This document shows positions 32,552 through 42,807 of a stretch of DNA of 64,000 nucleotides, one piece after another. The notes under the pieces are model-generated. The model saw only the letters and a program-made list of their open reading frames with translations. It did no database searches and was not told where the DNA came from. This DNA is from Coenobita brevimanus (Eukaryota > Arthropoda > Malacostraca > Decapoda > Coenobitidae): the NCBI GenBank assembly GCA_032717465.1, contig CM064691.1, positions 2,234,815 to 2,298,814 of the forward strand, in the 5' to 3' direction. Numbering within the stretch: position 1 is the first letter of the stretch; each line of letters opens with the position of its first letter. The position numbers were made by a program, and so were the translations under genes.

Positions 32552-32824
32552 TTAAAACAATCTGTTAATGACACCATGTACAGTCAAAGAAGAACAGTCT
32601 GCCTGCTATTCCACTACAACTACTTTACACTTAAAGGATGTCTGTTAATTTCCAAGCCTGTACATCTTTTCATGGAGCCATTTAAGGGTAAACAAACATA
32701 TCATCTCTCTGAGATATTACCTATTAGAAAAAAGTGTGAAGATGAGATGAAATATAAGGCAAACTTATGCTCTGGACAGTAACTGTACACCATAGTCTAA
32801 AGTACCATGGGCCCTTTCACCTAC

Positions 32825-33001
32825 CAAGTCTACCATAGTCACCCTCTCCCCAGGTGTAGAGCTCCCCGTCCTGGGTGACACAGGCCGAGTGTCGATACCC
32901 AGCAGACACCCATCGCACTGCCCGGCCTGTTAGCGGACCACCAACAACACGGGGGTATTTCTGTGTTACGTTATTCCCATGCCCAAGCTTACCATAGTCA
33001 C
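32825..33001 (-). CDS. HERC1: HERC1-like exon: RLD1 blades 2-3
   Basis: The exon (177 nt) lies between acceptor tgtttcag and donor CTTG|gtaggt. It completes a glycine codon at its start and splits another at its end. The peptide reads [20 protein letters not shown], then [20 protein letters not shown] and [12 protein letters not shown]. The 5' intron position (WGDG|DYG) equals that of the exon at 18750-18886 (FGSG|DHG), so homologous points in two propeller blades carry introns. No stop or frameshift is present. It sits about 270 bp from a piggyBac-like element on its 3' side. Confidence 0.94.
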
Positions 33002-33880
33002 CTGAAACACAAATGGGAAGGTATTATGGAAGGTATTTGTCATGTAATTTGAGAAGCAATCTGTTGTCTGAAAGGATACAAATTCAATCTCTAGCGGAGG
33101 GACATTTTTATTATTTCAATAATCTTTACAGCTGGATCAGACACATCATAATTACTTGGAAATTAAATTAGGACATTACGACCAAAACTGCGACACCCTG
33201 GATCACTGCTTACAGACTGTTGTTGCTGTTGATGCTAAATCCCGGTCCACCTGGCTGAGCAGGTCCACCACAGATAAACAACTACCCCCATGGACTTGTC
33301 TCATAGGTTGTTACACCACTATTGTTGTGTCTATGTCTTAATGTGACACGTGATGTACAATGCTCCATTAAGTGTGCAAAGATGTGTGGGTTTATTCTAC
33401 ATGCAGGACACATGTCATTTGTGATTCCATCCAACCTGCATCAAAGCTGATAACTGAGAAGGGCTGGGAGATGTCCTGATCTAAGCTTAGCTAAGTGAAT
33501 TCAGTCAGCTTTATTTAAGGATATCTCATCTCTGACGGGTGAATGTTGGGAGGGGGGGCTTGTAGAACAATGTTCTGATCAAGGTGTACTGCCCTGTGTA
33601 TGAAAAAGGTACAGTATGTTGGTGCCTTTTCATTACTAGTGTTGGAATGTCTGGAGGAGGGATGTTGTCAAAGAGGTCTGGTAATGTTTGTGTGAAGATT
33701 GCTTTATGTGCCTGGTTGTGCTGTATGGCTCTGTCATGTAATAACAGGAGTGTTGTGAGCTGGAGCAAGCAGCTGCAGAGAATTGTGTGCCTCTCATTTC
33801 AGGATTCTCTGAAAGGGAGCTGTTGTACCAACCTGGGTATTACCCAATGTCACGGCCCTTAAGTATGTGATATCAGGTGT
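33002..33880. other. HERC1 intron, no firm feature
   Basis: Short ORFs on both strands (33156-33341, 33526-33768, 33584-33862). The part from about 33520 may belong to the old LINE that follows, but I see no diagnostic motif. Confidence 0.45.
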
Positions 33881-34737
33881 GGTGATCCACACCCAATTTT
33901 TAGCTCATGTTGTCCTCCATATTGGGTCTGTCTAAATCTTCACCGATGGCTCAAAGTCTGATGCTGGTGTTGGATTTGGGGATGTCTTCCTTAACTTTTG
34001 CCAGAGTGGCATCCTACCCTCCTCAGTCTCAATTTTTACTACTGAGATGCTAGCAATTCTGATGGCTCTCCAGCTTACCCTTACCTATGAGGCAATAAGT
34101 TTCAAGCACTCATCTGCCTGTGGACCAGACAACATAAGCAACATTCACCTTAAACACCTAGGACCACAAGGCATACAAGCACTCACTAACATATCAAACT
34201 ACAGCTACTCACACAACATAATACCCAACATCTGGAAGCATGGCAATATCATCACTATCCCTAAACCCAACAAAGACCCCATGTTACCCTCCTCACATCA
34301 CCCCATCACACTCCTCTGCATCCCCTCTAAAGTCACTGAACGACTGATACTACAACTAGTCACACCTCACATTCCCCTAGCCCAGTCACAACATGGCTTT
34401 AGGCCACTACACTCCACAAACACCCTTCTTACAGACCTTACACAGAGAGTTTTCGATGGCATGAATTCAGCTAGGCCACCACACAGAACACTCCTAGTCA
34501 CACTAGACATTAGCAAAGCTTTTGATGCCATCCCCCGCCACAACCTCACAAACAAAATACTCAACACTAACATGCACAATAACACAAAAAGATGGCAGGC
34601 AAACTACTTAGCAGGCAGATGCGCACACGTAACATTTGCCGGTCAGTCTTCTAACATCAGAAACTTCACAAACGGCGTACCCCAAGGATCTGTTTTGTCC
34701 CCTACACTCTTTAATCTATATATGCACGACGTACCCA

Positions 34738-35342
34738 TGTCATAAAAGACTTTGTAGTTACTTGTAGAGAAGTTATATATATTTTAGACTTGTGGACGAG
34801 CGGTTGTTATACTTGAGTAGCTTTGTAAGTAGATAATCTTCTTTCCCATTTGTCGTGCAATGACAGGAGAGGTAAAGAATAGTATGGGACTATTTTTATT
34901 TGTCTTGGAAATATTAACAAGTCTCTCACTCATGAGTGAGTATAAGTAGAGTCTCTGTCTCCCTGTCTCGCTCCCTCTCTCTCTCTCTTCCAAGTTGCTA
35001 AGCCCTTCTCCTTCTGACCTGCCTGTTCTATGGCTAGCCTCCTTCTGAGCTCTCTTTCCTAAATTCTGGTGTAGCAGAAGTCGTATCACGTGTGTTCCCT
35101 GTGATTGGAAAGTTCTAGAAGCCTGTGTGTGAGTATGTGTGTATGTGTGTGTATGGTCACTAGGCGCTGTCGTGTGCCTATAAAGCATTCCTTGAGTTAA
35201 GAGTGTGTAAGCATGTTTAGCATTGCTCGATTCTTGCAGACACAGTACCTTCTCATCATCTGACTTCTTACTTCTATCTGTCTCTCTATCTATCTATTTA
35301 TCTATCTATTATGATTTGTAAATATAATATGGAGTCCTAACA
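34738..35342 (-). mobile_element. Solo LTR (605 bp) with 4-bp target duplication
   Basis: Read on the minus strand it starts TGTTAGGACTCCATATTATA and ends cttttatgaca, so TG...CA ends. CCCA flanks it at 34734-34737 and 35343-35346. It carries no internal coding region or primer-binding site, so it is a solo LTR left by recombination. It belongs to the same family as 27358-27993. Confidence 0.88.
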
Positions 35343-35585
35343 CCCACACCCCACTCGCCACAAATACACATAGCTTCCTATGCAGATGATATAACACTTA
35401 CATGTACACACCAAAATGCAAACACAGCTGCACACATCATTCAACCTTACCTCAACACGCTAAACGAATGGTTCACCACAAACAGGCTCAAAATAGCCCC
35501 AGCCACATCTACAATGACTCTTCTCACAAACTGGACAGCAGAACACAGTCACATCCCACTCCTCACCATAAACAACACTCCCCTA

Positions 35586-35587
<2 letters not shown>

Positions 35588-35617
<30 letters not shown>
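35588..35617 (+). repeat. (CA)n microsatellite inside the LINE frame
   Basis: The tract encodes a Thr-His repeat (PHTHTHTHTHTHK) between TINNTPL and ILGVTYN without breaking the frame. Confidence 0.9.
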
Positions 35618-35620
<3 letters not shown>

Positions 35621-36752
35621 CCTTGGTGTAACATACAATACATCAATGTCATTTAAACAACACATCACAAACATTAAAAATAAAATAACAACAAGACTCA
35701 ATGCCTTGAGGTCACTTGCCCATACAACATTCGGACACAACAAAGAAACCACCACCACAGTATACAAGCAATACATACGTTCAGTGATGAATTATGCAAG
35801 CCCTGCCTGGGCTTCTAACCTCACCAAAACACATTACAACACTCTACAGACCATACAGAACAAGGCCCTAAAAATAATCACAGGCTGCACAGCTACTACA
35901 CCCACAGACCACCTACATCAAGAAACCAAAGTCCTCAAAGTCAAGCATCACCTAGACATGAGAGGCACCCAGTTTCTTGCTGCAGCCTCCACAAACTCAC
36001 AACATCCACTACAGTACATGGCAGCACATCCACCCACACCAAGGAACATCAAAACAACACCCAGCACACGATACCATACACAAATACTGTCATCTCTCCC
36101 CCCTCGCCCACCTCAGACCAGCTTCCAGAAGCATATCCACACTCAGATCACTCGCTGCTCCATTCAGTCACTTAAAGACAACACACAGCTGCATGCACGG
36201 CCTCCTGACATCCACCCTTCTGAATCCTATCTTCCTCGTGAGGACAGGGTCCACCTGGCCAGGCTGAGATGTGGGCACCATCCAGCCCTCTTAAGCTACC
36301 AGAAGAGGCTGGATGACTCCGTCGCTGATGCCTGTCCGGGATGCAACACAGCACCCCATACTATTAAGCACATTATGGAAGACTGCATTGCACACAATCA
36401 CCTAGGCCAACAACACAACATACACTCTTTGAGAGCTCTGTGGGAAAGCCCAGTCTCGGCCATGGCCTTCCTAAGGGATTCGGAGCTGTTCGGCCAGACT
36501 GCCTAGGGAACAACTACTACTACTCCTACTATTTTTAGTGACTCCTTGGGCATTTTAATTCTCCCCACCCCTAGGAGTTGGAAATTTTAGAAAAGCTCCG
36601 TCTTGTGGGCTGCCATGGCTAGAGAGTTTCATTTTGCTGGGTGCCAGCCATGTTGGACTGCAGGGAAATGAATGTGCTGAAGGCAACAAGGGCAGCAGCT
36701 ACCCTTCATGCTTCTATCAGACCTCTCCTCTATAGAGATTACTGCCCTGTGA

Positions 36753-37312
36753 TTAGGTACAGCAAGGAAGAAAAGTTGCTGGTTCCTTGAGGGCAGTGAT
36801 AAGAATCAGGGAAGTGAGCATGGAAGCGAAAAAGTTACTACACAACAGTATTGTGATACCAACTCTAACGTATGGAAGTGAAGCTTGGACGTTGTTGGAG
36901 GGACACAAGTCAAGAGGGAGAGCTATGGAAATGAGTTACTTGAAAGGTGCATGTTGAGTCACATGGAGAAACAGACTGACAAATGAGGATGTGAAGGAGC
37001 GTTGTGGTGTGGATGTGGATGTGACAGGAAGCGTTAGGAGAAACACATTGAGGTGGTTTGGCCATGTGGAGAGGATGGAGAGTGAGAGACTAATGAGGAG
37101 AGTGTATGAGAGTGAGGTGGAGGGGGGGAGGGGGAGGCCAAGGGTGAGATGGAGGGATGGAATGGAGAGATATATGAGAGAGAGGGGTGTGAGTTTGGAG
37201 CAAGGCTGTGAAGTAGCGGGGGACAGGGCGACGTGGAGGCGATTTGTTTGTGGCCATCCCATATGGGATTAAGGCGTCTGGCAATAGATAGATAGATAGA
37301 CAGATAGATTAA
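36753..37312 (+). mobile_element. RTE-like LINE 3' fragment, subfamily II
   Basis: C-terminal domain only: QGRKVAGSL-like start, TYGSEAWTLLEGHKS, ERCGVDVDVTGSVRRNTLRW, FGHVERMESERLMRRVYE and RFVCGHPIWD, with stops near 36957. Tail of TAGA repeats at about 37287-37309. A possible short duplication GATTA flanks it. It is inserted in the old RNase H LINE. Confidence 0.82.
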
Positions 37313-37600
37313 GTCTGTTGTCCAGGCCTCCTGGCTGCATGAATCGGATACATTTCCTGTTCATGCAACCTACGGGAGGTGATTGCAGTAGTTAGTCCAT
37401 GGACTTCTACAGCCATGCCTGTCACTGGGAAGCTACAATGACCTGCCTATGGACTTGTCATACATGCCTGACACATTGCCATCTCCTCAAGGGAAGACCT
37501 CTTCCTTACTGTGAAAACTGTCTGGTCTTATTGACTGTGCAGCACCTCTTACTTGTGTGTTCCAATCTGGGGGATGCTCATCATCAATAGCTCTCAAGAC

Positions 37601-37914
37601 TTAGGTCAGGATATGGGTTGTATCCTCTCTCCTCAGTCCTTGGAAAGAAGGTGTGTATAATGGGACGAGCCACCTTCTTGTCTGCTGAGGATGCAAGCTT
37701 CCATTGACAGCTTTAGTTTTTATGCATAGTTTATCTGTCGTTGTTTATGCATAAACTCTTCCAGTTCACAAAGTCTCTCCTGATCTATCTATCCATCTAC
37801 TGCCAGATGCCATAATCCCGTAAGGGGTGGCCATTAGACTTTGAGTTATTTGTTTTACGGGGAGGTGCACTAACCCTCCACCAACCCACTTGCTGATACA
37901 TAGGGAGCACATAT
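37601..37914. other. Repeat-rich intron sequence
   Basis: Contains an isolated RTE-tail-like phrase, tctatctatccatctactgc at about 37784 followed by cagatgccataatcccgtaa, in minus orientation. Otherwise nothing. Confidence 0.45.
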
Positions 37915-38150
37915 GGTATTGTTATATGGTTACCACCCAGAGTTGTAAATGGTTTCTTGGCTTACAGGAAACCATTTGGCTTGTCACTCATTGTAAAGCC
38001 ACCTGTAAAGGAAAGAAAAGCAATAAGAAGTGACAGGAAAGATAAGAGAAATAGGAAGAGGGGAGGGCAGGCACAGAAAAAGAATGATAAAGGCTAAGGA
38101 AGAAGTAGGCAGCACTACACCAAGTAAGTGGATGATGGTCGCCACCAACT
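37915..38150 (-). mobile_element. Composite SINE fragment (minus strand)
   Basis: Holds tatggttaccacccagagtt, the palindromic pair ggtttcttggcttacaggaaacc, ttggcttgtcactca, a GA-rich block and a tggatgatggtcgcc end, i.e. the non-tRNA part of the composite SINE. Confidence 0.65.
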
Positions 38151-38372
38151 ACCACTAAGCTAAGAAATAATCTCTGATGGTGGCAATAATAAAATACAAT
38201 ATTTGTCATCTGACCAAATGAGTTAATATTATCATAACATCTACTATGACACACAATTTCATCAAATCTGCATTTCTCAACTTGAGCACAAGGCCCCTCA
38301 TGTACTGTACTGTATAGAGGTTTTTGTACCTTAAATTGGTTATACGGTAAACTCTCAATTATCCAGCATAAT

Positions 38373-40505
38373 TTAGCCAAGATTGGGAAGGTATGAGCTA
38401 AAGCAGATGGAAGGGGTGGAAGACGTATGTAAGATATTCACGGAAGAGATAGGCGCAGCGTGTGAGCCGGTTTGTGGAGTGAGGAGGAGATGCAAGGGTG
38501 TGCAAGGGACAGCATGGTGGAATGATGAGGTGAAACGAGCTGTGGAACAAAAGACGAAGGCATATAGTGAATGGTTAGCGAGTAGAGGTAGGGGAGAAGA
38601 TGAGAGAGAGAAGAGAGAGGTATATGTGAGCAGGAGAAGGGAGGTTAAGAGACTGGTGAAGGAAAGTAAAAAGAAAGTGGATGAAGAGTTTGGGAGGAAT
38701 CTGAGTGTGAAATGGAGGGAGAGTAAGAAATTGTTTTGGAAGGAGGTAAAGAAAGTAAGGCAGTGTGAAAGGGGAAATAGTAGGGGAGTGAAAGATAGGA
38801 ATAATAGATTGTTGGTGGAGAAGAGAGAGAAACTGAGGAGATGGAAGGAGCACTTTGAGGATTTGTTGAATGTAGAGAGTGAGAGCAGTGCGAGTATAAG
38901 TGGTTGGGGAATGGCTGGGAGAAGACGAGATGAGAGGAGGGAGGAAGAGATCAGTAGGGCGGAAGTAGTGGAAGCGATGAAGAAGATTAAGTTGGGAAAG
39001 GCCCAAGGAATTGATGAAGTGTGTAGTGAAATGCTTAGGTATGGGGGTGAGATTGTTGTGGAGTGGATATGGAAGTTGTGTAGATTGGCTTGGGAAGAGA
39101 GAAGAGTTCCAGAGGACTGGAAATCAGGTATAATTGTTCCTTTATACAAAGGAAAAGGGGAGAGAGAAGTATGTGGTAACCATAGGGGTATTTGCCTACT
39201 TAGTGTGACTGGTAAAATATATGGTAGAATACTCATTGACAGGGTTAGGCATATGACAGAGGAGCTAGTTGGAGAAGAACAAGGGGGATTTAGGAACGGA
39301 AAAGGGTGTGTAGATCAGATATTTGTTCTAAAATGTCTTGTGGAGAAGTATCTAAAGAAGGGAAGGAAAGTGTATGCTGCCTTCATGGACTTGGAGAAAG
39401 CTTATGACAGAATAGATAAGCAAGGTATGTGGAAGGTATTAAGAATATATGGAGTGGAGGGGAAATTGTTGAGTGCTGTGAAGAGTATGTACGAGGGAGC
39501 TAGGGCTACGGTGCGAGTGGATGGTGAGCTGAGTGAGTTCTCTGATCTCAATGTGGGACTGAAACAGGGTTGTGTGATGTCTCCATGGCTGTTTAATATA
39601 TACATGGATGGGGTTGTAAAGGAGGTGCAGGGTAGGGCAGTGGATGTGGGGGTGGCTCTAATGAATGAGGGTGAGATTTGGAAGCTTTCGGTGTTGCTGT
39701 TTGCTGATGATACAGTACTGTTGAGTGAAGATGAATGGGAGTTGCAAGGTTTGGTGAATGAATTTGGGACAGTGTGTGGGAGGAGAAATCTGAAAGTTAA
39801 TGTAAACAAAAGTAAAGTTATGGTGTTTGAGAGGAATGAAGTCACAGAGTGTGCAGTGAGGTTGGATGGTGAGGATATGGAGAATGTGAGTGCATTCAAG
39901 TACTTGGGTAGTGTGATGAGTAAGGATGGAACTTTGGGGGATGAAGTGTGTGAAAGGGTACAGCAGGGAAGGAAGGTTGTTGGTACACTGAAAGCAGTGA
40001 TGAGAAATAGGGAGGTGAGTATGGAAGTTAAGAAGTCACTGCATGATAGTATTGTGATCCCTACCCTGACGTATGGAAGCGAGGCATGGACCTTGCAAGA
40101 GGGGAACAAGTCAAGAGTGAAAGCAGTGGAAATGAGTTACTTGAAAGGAGCATGTGGAGTGACGTGGAGGGACAGGTTGACGTGTGAAGAAGTGAAGGAA
40201 CGCTGTGGGGTGGATGTGGATGTGGTTGAGAAGATTAGGAGAAATACACTGAGGTGGTTTGGACATGTGAAGAGAATGGAGAATGAAAGACTGACTAAGA
40301 GGGTGTATATAGGTGAGGTGGAGGGAGGGAGAGGGAGAGGTAGACCGAGGATGAGGTGGAGGGATGGAGTTGAGAGGTATATGAGGGAGGGGGGGGTGAG
40401 TTGGGGGGAGGGTAGTCAAATGGTGGGTGACAGAGCGACTTGGAGGCATTTTGTCTGCAACCACCTTTTGCGGGATTATGGCGTCGGGCTATAGATAGAT
40501 AGATA
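38373..40505 (+). mobile_element. RTE-like LINE, subfamily I, with a 703-codon open frame
   Basis: Starts abruptly at the endonuclease-RT linker (GRYELKQMEGVEDVCKIFTE) and stays open from 38383 to 40494. RT motifs: IIVPLYKGKGEREVCGNHRG, EEQGGFRNGKGCVDQIFVL, FMDLEKAYDRIDKQG, LKQGCVMSPWLFNIYMDG and SVLLFADDTVLLSEDEWE. The C-terminal domain has TYGSEAWTLQEGNKSRV, NTLRWFGHVKRMENERLTKR and GRGRPRMRWRDGVERYMRE. The usual stop after LRD has become TAT, adding YGVGL before the next stop. Tail (TAGA)n. The endonuclease is missing. No target duplication found. Codons are otherwise intact, suggesting a young copy. Confidence 0.9.
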
Positions 40506-41030
40506 GACTACGCCGAATAACATTAAATGCCGGATATTGCATAGTACCCACTATCAGCTCAATATCCGGCATCAAGCTGAATACTGTGTTGCTACCTGTC
40601 TCGTTGTTCTATCCTAAAAACTCTCCCATGGGTAAAAAATTTAAATTAAGCATAAGAAATGATAGAGTAATGGTACAACACAGCACTACAGTAATACATT
40701 GCCAGTTGGCTACTGTTTACAAGCTGACTGATACACCTCAGTGCCGGATATTGCATGGAACTGCTGGTTACGTCCCATTTTGGTGCCAGATACTGCATAA
40801 TTTTGCTGGATATTACTTTTACACAGCCAAGCCCGCAGCAGCGGATACTGCAACAACAGACAACTGAGAGTGTACTGTACCTATTCTGAACATGGCTTAA
40901 GTGTGTAATGAGCACAAATATGGTTCTGATGGCATGCATATACTGTACTGTATATACAGGTATATATATGTTTGCATGTGAGAGGGGGGGAGGAATGGAA
41001 GGGGGAATACAGTTCTCTAGGTATACTCAC
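40506..41030. other. Repeat with gccggatattgcat phrases
   Basis: The phrase tgccggatattgcat occurs at about 40530 and 40742 with further variants (ccagatactgcataattttg, gctggatattac). It probably belongs to a DNA repeat whose left side (ctctcaattatccagcata, 38353-38372) is separated by the RTE insertion. Confidence 0.4.
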
Positions 41031-41256
41031 CATCACCCCATGTGTACACTTGTCCAGTGGTGGAAAGAGCAATAGTATGTCCATCACTGCCCTTTGACGA
41101 AGAAACTCTGCGAATTCGTGCCTCCAATTTGAGTCTTCGTGGGGAAGTTTGGTTGTTGGAATCTCCCAACCCCAGCCGGCCATAGCTGCCCTTACCACAA
41201 GCACTTGTGCCACCATCCTTATGCACCGCAAATGTGCAATACTGACCTGCCTCAAC
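41031..41256 (-). CDS. HERC1: HERC1-like exon: RLD1 blades 1-2
   Basis: The exon (226 nt) has acceptor cctattgcag and donor GATG|gtgagt. It starts in phase 0 and ends one base into a glycine codon. The peptide begins VEAGQYCTFAVHKDGGT, carries ACGKGSYGRLGLGDSNNQ, then RRVSSSKGSDGHTIALS, and ends TGQVYTWGDG at the split codon. The SSSKGSDGHT signature is the most specific evidence for HERC1 rather than another RCC1 protein. The intron on its 3' side (8.0 kb) contains the 703-codon RTE copy and the RNase H/Jockey/LTR nest. Confidence 0.94.
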
Positions 41257-41299
41257 CTGCAATAGGCAAAATTATGACAGGTAAACAGGGCACATGGTG

Positions 41300-41640
41300 G
41301 TAGATGAGGGCACTCACCACCCAATTGCTCAATGTAACGCTACTTTCAGGTAATTCAACACAGTGATAAATCGAGTGGTTTCTGTAGCCCTCAAAACATT
41401 TAGTATAATATGCTGGACGGTAACAATAAAACAACCAAATTGATGCCTCATGGTCTAGTAGGTTAGGCACTCCAACCAAAATTTGGCCAATAAGGGTGCA
41501 AATCCAAGGGTTCTCGAGTATTTCTGCTCTCACAATGCCACTCAGGGATGAGCAACTGACCACTTACTTTAACTGTCTGAACTGAATAGCCTGGCCCCTA
41601 CTTTCCTCACAGGGGAATAAAGGACTGGATCACAGATGAA
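41300..41640 (+). mobile_element. Composite SINE, diverged copy
   Basis: Leader ggcactcaccacccaattgc, then tggacggtaacaataaaac, tggtctagtaggtta (A-box-like), gggtgcaaatccaag (B-box-like) and atgccactcagggatgag. No clear tail repeats. Confidence 0.6.
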
Positions 41641-42055
41641 CACAGCACAACATAGTTACCATAACCTCTTTTCCCATCTACAACTGAGATAAGGCAGAAT
41701 CCAGAAAACAATAAAGTGAAAGCATAAGGGGGAAATTACCATTATCATGCCACATGAAATGGCCCAGACAACCATTCACACATCATTCAAGCATCCAGAA
41801 TCCTTGCTCTAGTTCATAAGCCTAACCATCTGCACATACTTTTTGGTATTTTTCTTCAAAGACATAATTCACATTACCTGCCTGCTACAGTCAGTTAGTC
41901 AACTATCATATCAAAAACTGGTGCCAAACTCGGATGAGCTCCTCAAAAAAATCTAGTGAAGGACATATATTCTTCAAGATACATCACATATAAAATTAAC
42001 AATTGCCAGTAATTTTCATCCTTTATTCTATCTACATGTCCAAACCACCTAAATA
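41641..42055. other. HERC1 intron, nothing recognised
   Basis: AT-rich sequence with no supported feature. Confidence 0.6.
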
Positions 42056-42807
42056 CGAGGTGCTACCCAAAAGTTCCAGATTTGAATACTGAAGGAAAAT
42101 ATGTTACATTACATCCTAGTTTTCACTGTTGCCTTCGAAGTAGTCCTCTTGGGCATGTATATAGTGGTTCCAGCATTTTTTAAACGAGTCCATGCATCCC
42201 TGGAAGGCTTCAGGCGTGATGGTTTTGAGCACCTCCTCCGATTCTGTTTGGATCTCCTCAATTGATACCCTTTTAGTCATAATTTCAGCTTGAGAACAGG
42301 AAAAAGTCACAGAGGGCAAGATCAGGCAAATGGGTGGGTGGAGAATGACTACCGTATTAGTGGAAGCCAGGAACTGCCGGACAAGAACTGATGTGTGGGT
42401 GGGGGCGTTGTCATGATGCAAGACCCAGTCCTTGTTCTTCCACTGTTCTGGAAGTTTGTGGTAGAAGTTCTCCCTCAGATGCTGCAAAACTTCACAGCAA
42501 AACTTTCCGCTGACAGATTGACTGGGTGGGATGAATTCCTTGTAAACAATCCCTTGGATATTGAAGAAAACGATGAACATTGACTTGACAGTGCTGTGCC
42601 ATTGATCTGCCATTGCAAAACCGCCAAACCACCTATACATCACGTTACAACAGTAAGTGTAGCTCAACAACACGTCCGCTCACAGACACAGCAGGGACCA
42701 CGCTGATGTACAAGGGGTGCTGCTGACTCCTCCTAGTGGCAAAAGGCAAAACTGCAAATGGTTGGCTCTCTCTGTTCAAATTACTGGAACTTTTGGGTAG
42801 CACCTCG
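42056..42807 (-). mobile_element. Mariner-derived element with perfect 24-bp TIRs (752 bp)
   Basis: The ends are exact 24-bp inverted repeats starting CGAGGTGCTACCCAAAAGTT, at 42056-42079 and 42784-42807, with TA on each side. The minus-strand frame 42116-42673 keeps the C-terminal two thirds of a mariner transposase: VKSMFIVFFNIQGIVYKEFI (first Asp replaced by Asn), WVLHHDNAPTHTSVLVRQFL (second Asp present), then a degraded SPDL/DFF region, and HYIHAQEDYFEGN at the end. The N-terminal DNA-binding domain is deleted. Conserved ends suggest mobilisation in trans. Confidence 0.88.

Larger units (their letters stand above)
34081..36530 (+). mobile_element. Jockey-like LINE RT, interrupted by a solo LTR
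   Basis: Frame 34047-34745 (its first dozen codons belong to the RNase H LINE) encodes FKHSSACGPDNISNIHLKHL, GNIITIPKPNKDP, SQHGFRPLHSTNTLLTDLTQ, LVTLDISKAFDAIPRHNL and FTNGVPQGSVLSPTLFNLYM. After the LTR the same frame resumes at 35346 with SPQIHIASYADDITLTCTH, ILGVTYNTSMSFKQHI, YASPAWASNL, and a C-terminal Cys/His segment ACPGCNTAPHTIKHIMEDC, ending at 36506. Removing the LTR and one target duplication (609 bp) leaves an uninterrupted frame of roughly 600 codons. No endonuclease is present, so the copy is 5'-truncated. Confidence 0.85.
33881..37600 (+). pseudogene. Old RNase H-type LINE, split by a Jockey-like LINE and an RTE fragment
   Basis: Three pieces. 33900-34080 reads IFTDGSKSDAGVGFGD and TTEMLAILMALQLTL, the start of an RNase H domain. 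36540-36752 reads FCWVPAMLDC and NVLKATRAAA-like text, the WVPSHVGxxGNExADxxARAAA end of RNase H. 37313-37600 reads CHTCLTHCHLLKGRPLPYCE and LLTVQHLLLVCSNL, the C-terminal Cys/His segment. The first gap holds a Jockey-like LINE and the second an RTE fragment. All pieces are frameshifted. Confidence 0.7.
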
